A stretch of DNA of 64,000 nucleotides from an uncultured Pelagibacteraceae bacterium (GTDB lineage: Bacteria; Pseudomonadota; Alphaproteobacteria; Pelagibacterales; Pelagibacteraceae). The stretch's first letter is position 1; every line of letters starts with the position of its first letter. Location: positions 44,066 to 108,065 of the forward strand of contig CACGOM010000002.1 of the NCBI GenBank assembly GCA_902574705.1, read 5' to 3'. The notes under the pieces were generated by a model. That model saw only the letters and a program-made list of their open reading frames with translations, made no database searches and had not been told where the DNA came from. Shown one piece after another: positions 40,462 to 54,265 of this stretch. The translations under genes were made by a program, and so were the position numbers.

Positions 40462-40838
40462 ATAACAATCCACTATCACCTCACATACAAATATATAATT
40501 GGCATATTTCATCATTAGTTTCTATTTCACATAGGATAACAGGGGTTATTAATATTTTAGCCTTAACTTTAATTTGTTTTTGGGTATGGATGTTACTTTT
40601 GGGTAGTGAAAGTTATCAAGTTGTATTTAATTTTTTAAATTCATTTTTCGGCAAACTTTTTATAATTAGTTTTGTTTGGTCTTATTCCTTTCAAATACTT
40701 AGTGAAATTAGACATTGGTTTTGGGATTTAGGTTATGGTTTTGAATTGAAGACTTCTAGAATAACTGGAATATTAGTAATCTTAGGATCAATAATTATAA
40801 CAACTGTTTTATATTCAATGAGAGGGATATTATTGTAA
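40458..40838 (+). CDS. sdhC: Succinate dehydrogenase cytochrome b556 subunit
   Basis: SPHIQIYNWHISSLVSISHRITGV, EIRHWFWDLGYGFEL. Confidence 0.94.
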   Translation: MNNNPLSPHIQIYNWHISSLVSISHRITGVINILALTLICFWVWMLLLGSESYQVVFNFLNSFFGKLFIISFVWSYSFQILSEIRHWFWDLGYGFELKTSRITGILVILGSIIITTVLYSMRGILL

Positions 40839-41161
40839 TGTTAAGTGCTACAAAAAAATGGTTATCAATTAAATTGAGCTCAGTAATTATGGTTCCTTTT
40901 ATGATATGGTTTTTACTGAAGTTTGTAACTATTTACGATGAAAATCATTCAATTATATTAGAATTTTTTTCAGATCCTACAAGCTCGATTATTTTCATAA
41001 TATTCGTTATTATTACTTTCTTCAATTCTGCACTAACTATAAGTGAAATATTCGAGGATTATATTAATAGCGAAAAGACAAGAAAATTTGCAAATATGAT
41101 GGTTTATTTGTCATCTTTTATTATTCCTACAATTACAATAATCACTCTTAACAAATTATAG
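40838..41161 (+). CDS. sdhD: Succinate dehydrogenase membrane anchor subunit
   Basis: 107 aa, 3 TM, between sdhC and sdhA. Confidence 0.88.
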   Translation: MLSATKKWLSIKLSSVIMVPFMIWFLLKFVTIYDENHSIILEFFSDPTSSIIFIIFVIITFFNSALTISEIFEDYINSEKTRKFANMMVYLSSFIIPTITIITLNKL

Positions 41162-41164
41162 AAT

Positions 41165-42940
41165 ATGAAATCTTATAAAATTATTGATCACACTTATGAT
41201 GTAGTAGTTTTAGGAGCTGGAGGCTCAGGTCTTAGAGCAGCGGTTGGACTTAGTGAAGCGGGATTAAAAACTGCCTGTATTTCAAAAGTATTTCCGACTA
41301 GAAGCCATACCTCAGCTGCGCAGGGAGGAATTTCTGCAGCTTTAGGAAATATGGGGGAAGATGATTGGCGTTGGCATATGTATGACACTGTTAAAGGATC
41401 AGACTGGTTAGGAGATCAAGACTCAATAGAATATTTGTGTAAAGAAGCACCAAGAGCAGTACTCGAATTAGAGCAATATGGTGTACCTTTTAGTAGAACA
41501 CAAGATGGAAAAATTTACCAAAGACCTTTTGGAGGAATGACAAAAAATTATGGAAATGGAACAGTTCAGAGAACTTGTGCAGCAGCAGATAGAACTGGAC
41601 ATGCAATCCTTCATACACTTTATGGTCAAGCATTAAAACATAATACTGAGTTTTTTATTGAATATTTTGCTTTGGATCTTTTAATGAAAGATGGTCAATG
41701 CAAAGGATTAATTGCATGGAATTTAAATGATGGAACTCTTCATCGTTTTAGATCACATATTACAATTATTGCTACTGGTGGATATGGAAAAGTTTACTAC
41801 TCTGCCACTTCTGCCCACACTTGTACTGGTGATGGAAATGCAATGGTATTAAGAGCAGGTCTTCCATTGCAAGATATGGAATTCGTTCAATTTCATCCGA
41901 CTGGAATTTATGGTCATGGAACTTTAATTTCAGAGGGAGTAAGGGGTGAAGGAGGATATCTTTTAAATTCTAAAGGTGAGAGATTTATGGAAAAATATGC
42001 ACCGAAGGCAAAAGATTTAGCTTCAAGAGATGTTGTAAGTAGATCAATTGCAATTGAAATTAATGAAGGAAGAGGAGTTGGAAAAGAAAAAGATCATGTC
42101 CATCTACACTTAAATCATTTAGATCCAAAAGTAATTGATGAAAGATTACCTGGGATCGCAGAGTCATCTAGGTTATTTGCTAACGTTGATGTAACCAAAG
42201 AACCAATTCCCGTAGTCCCAACTGTTCACTATAACATGGGCGGAATACCAACAAACTATAAAGCTGAGGTTTTGACAGTTAATGGTTCAGAAAAAACTGT
42301 TCCAGGATTAATGGCGATTGGAGAAGCGGCATGTGTTTCTGTTCATGGTGCTAATAGATTAGGTTCAAATTCTTTAATAGATTTAGTTGTCTTTGGAAGA
42401 GCCGCTGCAAAAAGAGCTGCAGAGTTGGTTAAACCAGGCATGCCTCACGAAGTTATTTCAAATTCAGAGACAGAAAAATGTATAGAAAGATTTGATAATT
42501 TAAGAAATGGAAATGGAGATAATAGAACAGCGGATTTAAGAATTTCAATGCAAAAAACTATGCAATCAAAATGTGCGGTTTTTAGAACAGAAAAAACTTT
42601 AAAAGAGGGAGTAAATGAAATTAGAAAGCCGTTTGAAGGAATGGATAATATAAATGTTAAAGATAAATCATTAATTTTTAACACTGATTTAGTAGAAACT
42701 TTAGAATTCGATAATCTAATAAGACAAGCAATTACAACAATGGACTCTGCATATAGCAGAAAAGAGAGTAGAGGAGCTCATGCTAGAGAAGATTTTCCAA
42801 GTAGAGATGACCAGAAATATATGAAACATACCTTATCATGGTGTGAAGGAAGCAAATCAAAAATTGCTTATAGGGATGTTCATAAATCTACTCTAACAAA
42901 TGAAGTACAATACTTTCCACCACAAGAAAGAATTTATTAA
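41165..42940 (+). CDS. sdhA: Succinate dehydrogenase flavoprotein subunit
   Basis: 591 aa; [59 protein letters not shown]. Confidence 0.98.
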   Translation: MKSYKIIDHTYDVVVLGAGGSGLRAAVGLSEAGLKTACISKVFPTRSHTSAAQGGISAALGNMGEDDWRWHMYDTVKGSDWLGDQDSIEYLCKEAPRAVLELEQYGVPFSRTQDGKIYQRPFGGMTKNYGNGTVQRTCAAADRTGHAILHTLYGQALKHNTEFFIEYFALDLLMKDGQCKGLIAWNLNDGTLHRFRSHITIIATGGYGKVYYSATSAHTCTGDGNAMVLRAGLPLQDMEFVQFHPTGIYGHGTLISEGVRGEGGYLLNSKGERFMEKYAPKAKDLASRDVVSRSIAIEINEGRGVGKEKDHVHLHLNHLDPKVIDERLPGIAESSRLFANVDVTKEPIPVVPTVHYNMGGIPTNYKAEVLTVNGSEKTVPGLMAIGEAACVSVHGANRLGSNSLIDLVVFGRAAAKRAAELVKPGMPHEVISNSETEKCIERFDNLRNGNGDNRTADLRISMQKTMQSKCAVFRTEKTLKEGVNEIRKPFEGMDNINVKDKSLIFNTDLVETLEFDNLIRQAITTMDSAYSRKESRGAHAREDFPSRDDQKYMKHTLSWCEGSKSKIAYRDVHKSTLTNEVQYFPPQERIY

Positions 42941-43713
42941 TGGTCCAAATAAACCTTCCAAAAAATTCAGAAATAAAAAAAGGATATTACTATAAAGATA
43001 AAACTGGGTCTAAAAATATTAGAAAAGTTAATATTTATAGATGGGATCCAGCAACAGGAGAAAATCCTAGAATAGATACTTATGAGGTTGATATGGACAA
43101 TTGTCCATCCAAAGTTCTAGATTTGTTAAATAAAATTAAAAATGAAATTGATCCATCCGTTGCATATAGAAGATCATGCGCACATGGAGTTTGTGGTTCT
43201 TGTGCAATGAATATGGATGGGAAAAATGGTCTAGCTTGTACTAAGCCTCATTCAGAAATTAAGGGTGACATAAATATTTATCCCTTACCACATCTAAAAG
43301 TTTTAAAAGATCTAATTGGAGATTTGAGTACACTGTACAAACAATATGAGTCTGTTCAACCATGGTTAAAAACAACAAAAAAAATAGATGATACAGAACA
43401 TTTACAAACAAAAGATGATAGATCAAAATTAGATGGTTTGTATGAATGCATAATGTGTGCGTGTTGTTCGACTTCTTGCCCAAGTTACTGGTGGAATGGT
43501 GAAAAATATTTAGGTCCTGCAGTCTTATTACAGGCTTACAGATGGATAATAGATAGTAGAGATGAAGATAGAAAAGAAAGATTAAAAAAAGTTGCTGATG
43601 AGTTAAAGCTTTATAGATGTCATACAATTATGAACTGTACTAATGCATGCCCTAAAGGTTTAAATCCTGCAAAAGCTATAGCTTCTATCAAAAAAATGCT
43701 TGCAACTGGCTAA
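42940..43713 (+). CDS. sdhB: Succinate dehydrogenase iron-sulfur subunit
   Basis: [50 protein letters not shown]. Confidence 0.98.
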   Translation: MVQINLPKNSEIKKGYYYKDKTGSKNIRKVNIYRWDPATGENPRIDTYEVDMDNCPSKVLDLLNKIKNEIDPSVAYRRSCAHGVCGSCAMNMDGKNGLACTKPHSEIKGDINIYPLPHLKVLKDLIGDLSTLYKQYESVQPWLKTTKKIDDTEHLQTKDDRSKLDGLYECIMCACCSTSCPSYWWNGEKYLGPAVLLQAYRWIIDSRDEDRKERLKKVADELKLYRCHTIMNCTNACPKGLNPAKAIASIKKMLATG

Positions 43714-43734
43714 TTATATAATTAAATAATTTCA

Positions 43735-45228
43735 ATGAATTTAATACAACATTACATTAATGGTAAAGTTGTTTCAGGAGACTCAAAAAGAAAAGGCAAA
43801 GTATTTAATCCTGCAACTGGAAATCAGGAGTCCGAAGTTTTGTTAGGAACAAAGTCTGATTTAGATAAAGCAGTTGAATACGCAAAAAAAGCATTCTTAA
43901 CTTGGTCGGTAAAACCACCAATTCAAAGAGCAAGAGTCATTTTTAAATATAAAGAACTAATTGAAAAAAATTCTGATGAACTAACAAAACTAATTGTTTC
44001 AGAGCATGGCAAAGTTTATGAAGATGCTAAAGGCTCACTTACAAGGGGTCTAGAGATAGTTGAGTTTGCTTGTGGAATTCCTCAAATGTTAAAAGGTGAA
44101 TTTACTGAGAATGTTGGAACGGAGATTGATAGTTGGTCAATAAGACAACCATTAGGAGTTTGTGCTGGAATAACACCATTTAATTTTCCAGCTATGGTAC
44201 CAATGTGGATGTTTCCAATGGCCATAGCATGTGGAAATACATTTATATTAAAACCTTCAGAAAAAGATCCATCATGCTCAATTAGATTGGCTGAATTATT
44301 TAATGAAGCTGGATTGCCGGAAGGAGTTCTAAACGTAGTAAACGGTGATAAAGAAGTTGTAGATGCAATATTAACTAATAAAGATATTCAAGCCGTTAGT
44401 TTTGTAGGATCTACTCCAATTGCAAAATATATTTATGAAACAGCTGCAAAAAATGAAAAAAGAGTTCAAGCGTTGGGAGGAGCTAAAAACCATTGTGTTG
44501 TAATGCCAGATTGTGATCTGGATCAAGCTGTAAATGGATTAATGGGGGCCGCTTATGGCTCAGCTGGAGAGAGATGTATGGCTCAATCAGTTGCTGTAGC
44601 AGTTGGCAATGTAGGTGATAAACTGGTTAACGAATTAGCAAAAAAAGTAGAAGCATTAAAAGTTGGCCCAGGTATGGATAAAAACTCAGAGATGGGCCCT
44701 CTAGTTACCAAAGAACATCTAGAAAAAGTTAAAGGATATGTAGATTTAGGAGTGAAAGAAGGAGCAAATTTAGTTGTTGATGGAAGAAATATTAAACTCC
44801 AAGGATATGAAAATGGTTTTTATATAGGCGGGTGTTTGTTTGATAATGTAAAAAAAAATATGAGAATTTATAAAGAAGAAATATTTGGCCCGGTTTTATC
44901 AGTGGTAAGAGCTAAAGATTTTGAGGAGGCTACAAAGTTGATTAATGAGCATGAATTTGGAAATGGCACAAGCATCTATACTAGAGATGGAGATGTAGGA
45001 AGAACTTTTGCGAGCAAAATTAAAGTTGGTATGGTAGGTATAAATATTCCTATACCTGTCCCGGTTGCATTTCACAGCTTTGGTGGGTGGAAAAGATCCT
45101 TATTCGGAGACCAACATATGCATGGTCCTGAAGGAGTAAGGTTTTATACAAAATTGAAAACTATAACTTCAAGATGGCCTTCTGGCGTTAGATCAAATCC
45201 TGAATTTATAATGCCTACGATGAAGTAA
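43735..45228 (+). CDS. mmsA: CoA-acylating methylmalonate-semialdehyde dehydrogenase
   Basis: 497 aa; FNFPAMVPMWMFPMAIACGNTFILKPSEKDP, YGSAGERCMAQSVAVAVG, PVAFHSFGGWKRSLFGD. Confidence 0.94.
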   Translation: MNLIQHYINGKVVSGDSKRKGKVFNPATGNQESEVLLGTKSDLDKAVEYAKKAFLTWSVKPPIQRARVIFKYKELIEKNSDELTKLIVSEHGKVYEDAKGSLTRGLEIVEFACGIPQMLKGEFTENVGTEIDSWSIRQPLGVCAGITPFNFPAMVPMWMFPMAIACGNTFILKPSEKDPSCSIRLAELFNEAGLPEGVLNVVNGDKEVVDAILTNKDIQAVSFVGSTPIAKYIYETAAKNEKRVQALGGAKNHCVVMPDCDLDQAVNGLMGAAYGSAGERCMAQSVAVAVGNVGDKLVNELAKKVEALKVGPGMDKNSEMGPLVTKEHLEKVKGYVDLGVKEGANLVVDGRNIKLQGYENGFYIGGCLFDNVKKNMRIYKEEIFGPVLSVVRAKDFEEATKLINEHEFGNGTSIYTRDGDVGRTFASKIKVGMVGINIPIPVPVAFHSFGGWKRSLFGDQHMHGPEGVRFYTKLKTITSRWPSGVRSNPEFIMPTMK

Positions 45229-45246
45229 GTCATAAAAAGGAAATAA

Positions 45247-46206
<960 letters not shown>

Positions 46207-47367
46207 ATGAATATCCACGAACATCAAGCTAAGCAGATATTAAAAAAATATGGTGCTGCTGTGCCAAATGGAATTTTTGGATTTTCAGTTGAAGAAGTTA
46301 TAAAAAAAGCGAAGACACTTAATACAAAACAATTTGTATTGAAAGCACAAATCCATGCTGGTGGGAGAGGAAAAGCAGGAGGAGTTAAAATACTAGATAA
46401 TATTCAAGATTTAACTACAGCGTCAAAAGAAATGATGGGGAAAGTTTTAATCACACATCAAACCGGACCCGCAGGTAAAGAAGTGAAAAGACTCTATGTT
46501 GAAGAGTCCTCAAACATTAAAAAAGAGTTTTACTTATCTTGCTTAGTTGATCGCACCAGTTCGAAAATTGCATTTATATCAAGTGACCAAGGGGGGATGG
46601 ATATCGAAGAAGTTGCAAAGTCTAATCCAGAAAAAATTGTAACAACAAAAGTAGAATTACTTGAAGATATAAAAGAAGAAGACTGTAAAAAAATAATTAA
46701 AATATTCAATTTGGATGAAAATACATCTCTTCAAGGAATTAAATTAATTAAATCTATATATAAAATGTTTATTTCTAATGATGCAAATTTAGTTGAAATA
46801 AATCCTTTAATACTAACAGAAGAAAATAATTTACTTTGTCTAGATGCTAAAATGAATTTTGATGATAATTCAATTTTTAGACATCCAGAAATTTTAGAAT
46901 TAAGAGATCTTAATGAGGAAGACCCAACCGAGATAGAGGCAAGTAAACATGATTTAGCATACATAAAATTAGATGGAAGCATTGGATGTATGGTGAATGG
47001 AGCTGGTTTAGCTATGGCAACAATGGATATTATAAAGTTATACGGTGAAGAACCAGCAAATTTTTTGGATGTTGGAGGTGGAGCATCAAAAGAAAAAGTT
47101 TCTGCTGCATTTAAAATTATTCTGTCTGATAAAAATGTTAAAGGAATATTGATCAATATTTTTGGTGGGATTATGAGATGTGATGTTCTTGCTCAAGGAG
47201 TTGTTGATGCAGCGAAAGAAATTAAAATTAATGTACCACTAGTTGTTAGGTTAGCCGGTACAAATTTTTTAGAAGGAAAAAAGATTTTGGATAATTCAGG
47301 GTTAGAAATAATTTCAGCTTCAGACTTATCTGATGCAGCACAAAAAATAGTAAAGGAAATTAAATAA
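46207..47367 (+). CDS. sucC: Succinyl-CoA synthetase beta subunit
   Basis: [49 protein letters not shown]. Confidence 0.98.
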   Translation: MNIHEHQAKQILKKYGAAVPNGIFGFSVEEVIKKAKTLNTKQFVLKAQIHAGGRGKAGGVKILDNIQDLTTASKEMMGKVLITHQTGPAGKEVKRLYVEESSNIKKEFYLSCLVDRTSSKIAFISSDQGGMDIEEVAKSNPEKIVTTKVELLEDIKEEDCKKIIKIFNLDENTSLQGIKLIKSIYKMFISNDANLVEINPLILTEENNLLCLDAKMNFDDNSIFRHPEILELRDLNEEDPTEIEASKHDLAYIKLDGSIGCMVNGAGLAMATMDIIKLYGEEPANFLDVGGGASKEKVSAAFKIILSDKNVKGILINIFGGIMRCDVLAQGVVDAAKEIKINVPLVVRLAGTNFLEGKKILDNSGLEIISASDLSDAAQKIVKEIK

Positions 47368-48242
47368 TGTCAGTTTTGGTCAACAAAGATACAAAAGTAA
47401 TATGCCAAGGATTTACGGGTTCGCATGGCACCTTTCATTCTGAACAATCAATTAAATATGGAACTAATCTTGTAGGTGGAGTTACTCCAAAAAAAGGAGG
47501 TCAAATACATTTAGAAAGACCAGTATTTAATACAGTAAAAGAAGCAAAAAATGAAACTGGAGCTAATGCTACTATGATTTATGTTCCAGCAAAATTCGCA
47601 GCTGCTGCTATCATCGAAGCAATCGATGCTTCAATTGAATTAATTGTTTGCATAACCGAGGGAATACCAATTTTAGACATGCTTAAAGTAAAGCAGAAAT
47701 TATCCAAGTCTGATTCTCGTTTAATAGGACCAAACTGTCCTGGAATTATTACACCCGATGAATGTAAAATTGGAATAATGCCTGGCAATATACACAAAAA
47801 AGGGTCAGTAGGTATTGTTTCTAGATCTGGAACTTTGACTTATGAAGCTGTAGCTCAAACAACAAAAAACGGTTTGGGGCAATCTACTTGTATAGGTATT
47901 GGAGGTGATCCAATAAATGGAACTAACTTTATAGATTGTTTAGACTTATTTTTGAATGATCCTGAAACAGAGTCTATTTTAATGATAGGTGAAATTGGTG
48001 GATCAGCAGAGGAAGAGGCATCTGAATTTGTTAAAAAACATAAAATTAAAAAACCAATGGTTGGTTTTATAGCTGGTGTAACAGCTCCACCCGGAAGAAG
48101 AATGGGGCATGCAGGTGCTATAATTTCTGGAGGAAAAGGTGGTGCGATAGAAAAAATACAAACAATGGAAGATGCAGGAATAATAATAGCAAAATCTCCT
48201 GCAGAAATAGGAAAAACACTTCTAAACAAATTGTCTAATTGA
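47367..48242 (+). CDS. sucD: Succinyl-CoA synthetase alpha subunit
   Basis: [53 protein letters not shown]. Confidence 0.98.
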   Translation: MSVLVNKDTKVICQGFTGSHGTFHSEQSIKYGTNLVGGVTPKKGGQIHLERPVFNTVKEAKNETGANATMIYVPAKFAAAAIIEAIDASIELIVCITEGIPILDMLKVKQKLSKSDSRLIGPNCPGIITPDECKIGIMPGNIHKKGSVGIVSRSGTLTYEAVAQTTKNGLGQSTCIGIGGDPINGTNFIDCLDLFLNDPETESILMIGEIGGSAEEEASEFVKKHKIKKPMVGFIAGVTAPPGRRMGHAGAIISGGKGGAIEKIQTMEDAGIIIAKSPAEIGKTLLNKLSN

Positions 48243-48275
48243 AAAATATATATATCCTCAATATAATAATCCAAA

Positions 48276-51152
48276 ATGAGCATTTCCAGTAATCGTAAAC
48301 TTGAGGAGACTTCCTTTTTAAGTAAGTCTAACAGTGCTTTCATTGAGCAAATGTATCTTAAATATATCAATAAAGATCCAAATCTTGCTAGTGAATGGAA
48401 AAACTATTTTGATAATTTAAAAGAAGATACCTCTGTTGCAATTAAAGAATTAGAAGGCCCTTCTTGGGGTAAAAAATCTAATATTAATTCTGAGCAATTA
48501 GAAAATTTAATTTTTAACAGAAAAGAAATTAAAAATACAAATGATTTTAAAGAGTCGAATAATGAATCAATAAAAGCAATTGCGTTAATAAGAGCTTACA
48601 GAATAAGAGGACATTTGTTAGCAAAGCTTGATCCTTTAGGTCTATCCAAAACAGAATATTTAGATGAACTTCATCCAGATTATTATGGTTTTAAAAAAGA
48701 AAATTATGACAAGCCAATTTTTTTAAATGGAACAATTAATAAAAATTATTCATCGATTAAAGAAATATTATCATTTTTAAGAAAAACCTATTGTGGATCT
48801 ATTGGATATGAATTTATGCATCTGTCTGATCCTGAAGAGAGAAAATGGTTTAGAGATAGAATCGAATTAGATGAAAAAGGAATTTCATTCACTAAAAATG
48901 GAAAAATTGCAATTTTAAATAAGTTGATCCAAGCCGAAGGTTTTGAAAAATATCTAGCTAAAAAATATGTTGGTACTAAAAGATTTGGTTTAGATGGTGG
49001 AGAGTCATTAATTCCAGCTTTGGAACAAATTATAAAAGTTGGTGGCCAGTATGCAGTTAAAGAATTAAAAATTGGAATGCCACATCGAGGTAGATTAAAT
49101 GTTTTAGCCAATCTTTTACAAAAATCTTACAAAAGAATATTCAATGAATTTGCTGGTGAATATGGAGATATATCAAAAGACAGTACTGGAGATGTAAAAT
49201 ATCATTTAGGAGCTTCTTCAGACAGAGAATTTGATGGTAATTCTGTTCATATAAGTTTGACTGATAATCCGTCTCACTTAGAGGCTGTTAATCCAGTGGT
49301 TTTAGGGCAAACAAGGGCAAAGCAATTTTTTCATAAAGATATAAAGAGAAAAAAAGTAATACCTATTTTATTGCACGGTGACGCTGCATTTGCTGGACAA
49401 GGGATTGTCGCAGAATGTTTTGCAATGTCAGGTCTACCAGGTCACAATACTGGCGGAACTATTCATATAATTGTTAATAATCAAATTGGATTTACTACAA
49501 GCCCCCGTTTTGCAAGATCCTCACCTTACCCATCAGATGTTGCTAAAATGGTTGAGGCACCGATATTACATGTAAATGCAGATGATCCAGAGGCAGTGGT
49601 ATATTGCGCAAGAATAGCAACAGAATTTAGACTACAATTTAATCGCGACGTTGTAATAGATTTAATTTGTTATAGAAGATTTGGCCACAATGAAGGAGAT
49701 GAGCCTTCCTTTACACAACCTTTAATGTATAAAAAAATTAAGTCTCACAAAACAAGTTTGAGCATTTATGGTGAGAAATTAGTTGGTGAAAAAACAATTT
49801 CCCTTGATGAATTTGAAAAACAAAAATCTGATTTCAAAAATTTACTTGATCAGCAGTTTCAAACTGCAAAAGATTATAATCCTAAAATTGAGTGGTTTGA
49901 AGGCACTTGGTCAAGATACAAACCTCAAAAAGGAAAAGATATAAGGGGCGTTAGTGGTTTTGATACAAAAGAATTAATTAAAATTTCTGAAAAAATACAT
50001 AAAATTGATGAGAAGCTTAATGTTCACAAAACAATAATAAAGATTTTTAATAATAGACACAAATCAATTCAGGAAGGAAAAAATATAGATTGGTCTACTG
50101 CAGAAGCGCTAGCTTTTGGTTCTCTTTTAGTAAAAGGTAATCCAATAAGACTAGTAGGACAAGACACAGGCAGAGGTACATTCAGTCAAAGACATTCAGT
50201 TTTAAGAAATCAAATTGACAATAGTAGATATATACCTCTTAATAATATTTCAAAATCTCAAAAACAATTTGAAATAGTTGATAGTTTATTATCAGAATTT
50301 GCAGTTTTAGGTTTTGAATATGGTTATAGTTTAGTAGAACCAGAAACATTAGTTCTCTGGGAAGCACAGTTTGGAGATTTTGCTAATGGTGCACAAGTTA
50401 TTATTGACCAATTTATAGCTTCTGGTGAAAGAAAATGGGCTAGAGCTTCTGGATTGGTCTTGCTTCTACCCCATGGGTATGAAGGTCAAGGACCTGAACA
50501 TTCATCTGCTAGACTGGAGAGATTTTTACAATTATGTGCAAAAGATAACTTGCAGGTCATGAATGTAACTACACCTGCAAACTATTTTCATGCTTTAAGA
50601 CGGCAAATAACTCGAGATTTTAGAAAACCACTAGTTATAATGACTCCAAAATCTCTTTTGAGACACAAGCATTGCGTTTCAAATTTAGAAGATTTTAGTA
50701 AAAAAAATTCTTTCCATAGAATTTTATGGGACCATGCATTAGACGATAAATATGGATTTATTAAATTAAAAAGTCCCAAAGATATCAATAAAGTTATTAT
50801 CTGTTCAGGTAAAGTTTACTTTGATTTACTTGAGGAAAGAGAAAAAAATAAAAGAAATGATATTTTATTACTTCGAGTTGAACAATTATACCCATTTCCA
50901 GCAAGATCTTTAGCAAAAGAACTAAAACCATATATTAAAAGTGCTAAGTTTTACTGGTGTCAAGAAGAGCCAAAAAATATGGGTGCATGGTTTTTTGTGA
51001 GGGATTATATTGATTGGACTTTACAACACATAAAAGCTAAAAATAATAGAATTTCTTATATTGGAAGAGAATTTGCTTCAACACCAGCAACGGGATATGC
51101 TAAAAGACATTTGGCCCAGCAAAAAGAAATTATAGACGAGGTATTTGAATAA
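48276..51152 (+). CDS. sucA: 2-oxoglutarate dehydrogenase E1 component
   Basis: 958 aa; [75 protein letters not shown]. Confidence 0.98.
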   Translation: MSISSNRKLEETSFLSKSNSAFIEQMYLKYINKDPNLASEWKNYFDNLKEDTSVAIKELEGPSWGKKSNINSEQLENLIFNRKEIKNTNDFKESNNESIKAIALIRAYRIRGHLLAKLDPLGLSKTEYLDELHPDYYGFKKENYDKPIFLNGTINKNYSSIKEILSFLRKTYCGSIGYEFMHLSDPEERKWFRDRIELDEKGISFTKNGKIAILNKLIQAEGFEKYLAKKYVGTKRFGLDGGESLIPALEQIIKVGGQYAVKELKIGMPHRGRLNVLANLLQKSYKRIFNEFAGEYGDISKDSTGDVKYHLGASSDREFDGNSVHISLTDNPSHLEAVNPVVLGQTRAKQFFHKDIKRKKVIPILLHGDAAFAGQGIVAECFAMSGLPGHNTGGTIHIIVNNQIGFTTSPRFARSSPYPSDVAKMVEAPILHVNADDPEAVVYCARIATEFRLQFNRDVVIDLICYRRFGHNEGDEPSFTQPLMYKKIKSHKTSLSIYGEKLVGEKTISLDEFEKQKSDFKNLLDQQFQTAKDYNPKIEWFEGTWSRYKPQKGKDIRGVSGFDTKELIKISEKIHKIDEKLNVHKTIIKIFNNRHKSIQEGKNIDWSTAEALAFGSLLVKGNPIRLVGQDTGRGTFSQRHSVLRNQIDNSRYIPLNNISKSQKQFEIVDSLLSEFAVLGFEYGYSLVEPETLVLWEAQFGDFANGAQVIIDQFIASGERKWARASGLVLLLPHGYEGQGPEHSSARLERFLQLCAKDNLQVMNVTTPANYFHALRRQITRDFRKPLVIMTPKSLLRHKHCVSNLEDFSKKNSFHRILWDHALDDKYGFIKLKSPKDINKVIICSGKVYFDLLEEREKNKRNDILLLRVEQLYPFPARSLAKELKPYIKSAKFYWCQEEPKNMGAWFFVRDYIDWTLQHIKAKNNRISYIGREFASTPATGYAKRHLAQQKEIIDEVFE

Positions 51153-51154
51153 AA

Positions 51155-52447
51155 ATGAGCGAAGAAATTGTTGTTCCAGTTTTAGGCGAAAGTATTACAG
51201 AGGCTACTGTTTCTAAATGGTTAAAGAAATCTGGAGAAAATGTAAAAGCTGATGAGCCAATTGTTGAATTGGAGACAGATAAGGTCAATCTTGAAGTACC
51301 ATCCCCAGTCAATGGAGTTTTGACAAATATCAAAACAAAAGAAGGAGAAACTGTAAAGGTTGGAGCTTTATTAGGTGTAGTAACCGAGGGAGAAAAAACA
51401 GAAACTGCAAAGATAGAAAAAATTAAACCTGAAACAAAAAAAGAAAAAACTTCAGAAGAAAAGTCCAACGTACTCAATTTTGAAAAAACTAAACCTTCAC
51501 AACCCAAAATTTTTGAAGAAAAAAACACACAAGAGCCATTAATTTTAACTGATGAAATAAAAAAAGCAGAGACACCAAAAGCAAATTCCAATTTAAAATT
51601 GTCTCCTGCTGTAAGAAAGATTGTAGAAGAAAAAAATATCAATATTTCTCAAGTTCAAGGAACAGGAAGAGATGGCAGAGTTTTAAAAGGCGACTTAATA
51701 AATTTGATGTCTTCAAAACCTTTACCAAACCAGAGGAAATTAGAAAAAGGACAAGAGGAACGTGTTAAAATGACAAGACTAAGACAAACTATTGCTACAA
51801 GACTAAAAGAAGCTCAAAATTCTGCAGCTATGCTAACAACTTTTAATGAAGTTGATATGAGCGCAATAATAAAAATGAGAAAAGATAATCAAGAAGATTT
51901 TCAAAAAATTTTTGGAATTAAACTAGGATTTATGTCATTTTTTGTGAAAGCATGTGTTTTGGGATTAAAACTTTATCCAAGTATTAACGCTGAGGTCGAC
52001 AACGATCATATAATTTATAAAAATTACTATAATATAAGTTTTGCTGTTGGCACTGAGAGAGGTTTAGTAGTTCCTGTTTTAAGAGACGCTGACGAATTGT
52101 CTTTTGCTGACATTGAAAAAAATATTAAAACAATTTCCGAGAAAGCTAGAGATGGAAATTTATCTATTGAGGATCTTCAAGGAGGTACTTTTACCATCAG
52201 TAATGGTGGAGTTTATGGATCGATGTTGTCGACACCAATCTTAAATCCGCCTCAATCAGGAGTTTTAGGTATGCATAATATTGTAGAAAGACCAATAGTA
52301 GTTGAGGGTCAAATACAAATTAGACCTGTAATGTATCTTGCTTTGTCATACGATCACAGAATTATAGATGGAAAAGACTCTGTTTCATTTTTAAAAACAT
52401 TAAAAGAAAACTTAGAAGATCCAAGAAGATTATTTTTAAATATATAA
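51155..52447 (+). CDS. sucB: 2-oxoglutarate dehydrogenase E2 (dihydrolipoyl succinyltransferase)
   Basis: 430 aa; [15 protein letters not shown] lipoyl site, [42 protein letters not shown]. Confidence 0.97.
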   Translation: MSEEIVVPVLGESITEATVSKWLKKSGENVKADEPIVELETDKVNLEVPSPVNGVLTNIKTKEGETVKVGALLGVVTEGEKTETAKIEKIKPETKKEKTSEEKSNVLNFEKTKPSQPKIFEEKNTQEPLILTDEIKKAETPKANSNLKLSPAVRKIVEEKNINISQVQGTGRDGRVLKGDLINLMSSKPLPNQRKLEKGQEERVKMTRLRQTIATRLKEAQNSAAMLTTFNEVDMSAIIKMRKDNQEDFQKIFGIKLGFMSFFVKACVLGLKLYPSINAEVDNDHIIYKNYYNISFAVGTERGLVVPVLRDADELSFADIEKNIKTISEKARDGNLSIEDLQGGTFTISNGGVYGSMLSTPILNPPQSGVLGMHNIVERPIVVEGQIQIRPVMYLALSYDHRIIDGKDSVSFLKTLKENLEDPRRLFLNI

Positions 52448-52450
52448 ATT

Positions 52451-53851
52451 ATGTCAGAAAAATTTGATGCAGTTGTTATTGGGGGCGGACCAGGTGGCTA
52501 TGTTTGTGCTATTAGACTTGCACAACTTGGAAAGAAGACAGCTTGTATAGAGTCAAGAGGATCTCTAGGAGGAACATGTTTAAACGTTGGATGTATTCCG
52601 TCAAAAAGTTTATTAAATTTGTCTGAAAACTACCAAAAGGCAAAGAACTTTGACAAAATTGGAATAGAAATTGGTTCCTTAAAACTTAATCTTCCTAAAA
52701 TGATGAAGAATAAAGAAAAAGCAGTAACAGTATTAACTAAAGGTATAGAATTTTTATTTAAAAAAAATAAAGTTACATATTTTAAAGGAACAGGTTCACT
52801 TACAGGATCTAATGAAATATCTGTAATATCTTCAGGTAATAAAAAAGAAAACATCGAAGCAAAAAATATTATTTTAGCCACAGGTTCTGAGGCAGTGTCA
52901 TTACCCGGCATCGAATTTGATGAAGAAAAAATAGTTTCATCCACTGGAGCTTTATCTCTAAAAGAAATCCCTAAAAAATTAGTCATTGTTGGTGGTGGAT
53001 ATATAGGATTAGAAATGGGTTCTGTTTGGTCAAGACTAGGATCTGAAGTTCAAGTTGTAGAATTTCTTGACCACATAACGCCCGGTATGGATAAAGAGAT
53101 ATCTCATGAATTTCAAAAATTACTGAAGAAACAAGGAATTAATTTTAACTTAAAAACAAAAGTAGAAACAATTACCAAAAATAATAATTTAGTTAAAATA
53201 AATACTATCGATGATCAAGGAAATAAAAAACAATTAGATTGTGATGTAGTTCTAATTTCTGTTGGAAGAAAACCCAATACCAACAACTTAAACCTAGATA
53301 CACTTGGAGTTCAAAAAGATGAAAAAGGAAGAATTAAAATAAACAATAAATTTCAAACAAATATAAAAAATATTTATGCAATTGGTGATGTAATTGAGGG
53401 CCCAATGTTAGCTCATAAAGCAGAGGAGGAAGGCATAGCTGTTGCAGAAATTATTGCAGGTCAGTCAGGTCATGTGAATTATGATATAATTCCTGGTGTT
53501 ATCTACACCTCTCCAGAAGTAGCTTCTATTGGCAAAACTGAAGAACAGCTTAAAGATCTAAAAACAGATTATAAAGTTGGAAAATTTCCTTTTATGGCAA
53601 ACTCAAGAGCCAAGGCAATTGATGAACCAGAAGGGTTTGTAAAAATATTAGCAGACTCCAAAACAGATAGAGTTCTTGGTGTACATATGATTGGTCCCCA
53701 CGCTGGAGAATTAATTGCTGAAATGGCCGTTGCTATGGAATTTGGTGCAAGTTCAGAGGATATTGCAAGAACATGCCATGCTCACCCTACTTTCTCTGAG
53801 GCCGTTAAAGAAGCTGCCTTATCTGTAGATAAACGTCAAATACACTCTTAA
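52451..53851 (+). CDS. lpdA: Dihydrolipoyl dehydrogenase
   Basis: GGGPGGYVCAIRLAQLG, GGTCLNVGCIPSKSLLN, CHAHPTFSEAVKEAAL. Confidence 0.97.
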   Translation: MSEKFDAVVIGGGPGGYVCAIRLAQLGKKTACIESRGSLGGTCLNVGCIPSKSLLNLSENYQKAKNFDKIGIEIGSLKLNLPKMMKNKEKAVTVLTKGIEFLFKKNKVTYFKGTGSLTGSNEISVISSGNKKENIEAKNIILATGSEAVSLPGIEFDEEKIVSSTGALSLKEIPKKLVIVGGGYIGLEMGSVWSRLGSEVQVVEFLDHITPGMDKEISHEFQKLLKKQGINFNLKTKVETITKNNNLVKINTIDDQGNKKQLDCDVVLISVGRKPNTNNLNLDTLGVQKDEKGRIKINNKFQTNIKNIYAIGDVIEGPMLAHKAEEEGIAVAEIIAGQSGHVNYDIIPGVIYTSPEVASIGKTEEQLKDLKTDYKVGKFPFMANSRAKAIDEPEGFVKILADSKTDRVLGVHMIGPHAGELIAEMAVAMEFGASSEDIARTCHAHPTFSEAVKEAALSVDKRQIHS

Positions 53852-53903
53852 ATTATTCAACTTAATATTTCACTTTTAATTAAAACTCTTATAATAATTA
53901 CAT

Positions 53904-54224
53904 ATGGCAAGGGCAAAAAAATCAAAAGATAATTTTTTTGTAAGATTTTGGAATGGGCAACTCTCTCTTCCAATGTCGTACTGGGGTGTAGGTATAGGAT
54001 TAGGAATAGTATATGGTTTTCTCGTAGGAATTATAACGCTTGGTCTAGGAATGAGCGATGATGCTATGTGGGGATTTATAATTCCATTCCAAATTTATAC
54101 TGTTGTTGGAATTTGGAGATCATCCGATAAATACAAAGGACCTAAATTTTGGGCGATACTTGCAAAAATAGCTGTGATAATTGGGATAATTTCTAATTTT
54201 GCATCAATGTTAACTGGTTATTAA
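53904..54224 (+). CDS. Small hypothetical membrane protein
   Basis: 106 aa with 3 TM segments. Confidence 0.65.
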   Translation: MARAKKSKDNFFVRFWNGQLSLPMSYWGVGIGLGIVYGFLVGIITLGLGMSDDAMWGFIIPFQIYTVVGIWRSSDKYKGPKFWAILAKIAVIIGIISNFASMLTGY

Positions 54225-54230
54225 TTTTTC

Positions 54231-54256
54231 TTAGCCCCTCTATATAGAGGGGCTAA
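54231..54256. terminator. Perfect palindromic bidirectional terminator
   Basis: TTAGCCCCTCTATATAGAGGGGCTAA, between convergent genes, T/A-rich on both flanks. Confidence 0.88.
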
Positions 54257-54265
54257 CTTTAATTA

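Noticed and set aside
46731-47156. 141-aa minus-strand ORF inside sucC
   Set aside because: Antisense of a well-supported core gene with no recognizable motifs
47855-48370. 171-aa minus-strand ORF across the sucD/sucA junction
   Set aside because: Antisense shadow of two strongly supported genes; composition looks like reverse-frame translation
51130-51642. 170-aa minus-strand ORF inside sucB
   Set aside because: Ser/Phe-rich shadow ORF opposite the lipoyl/linker region of sucB
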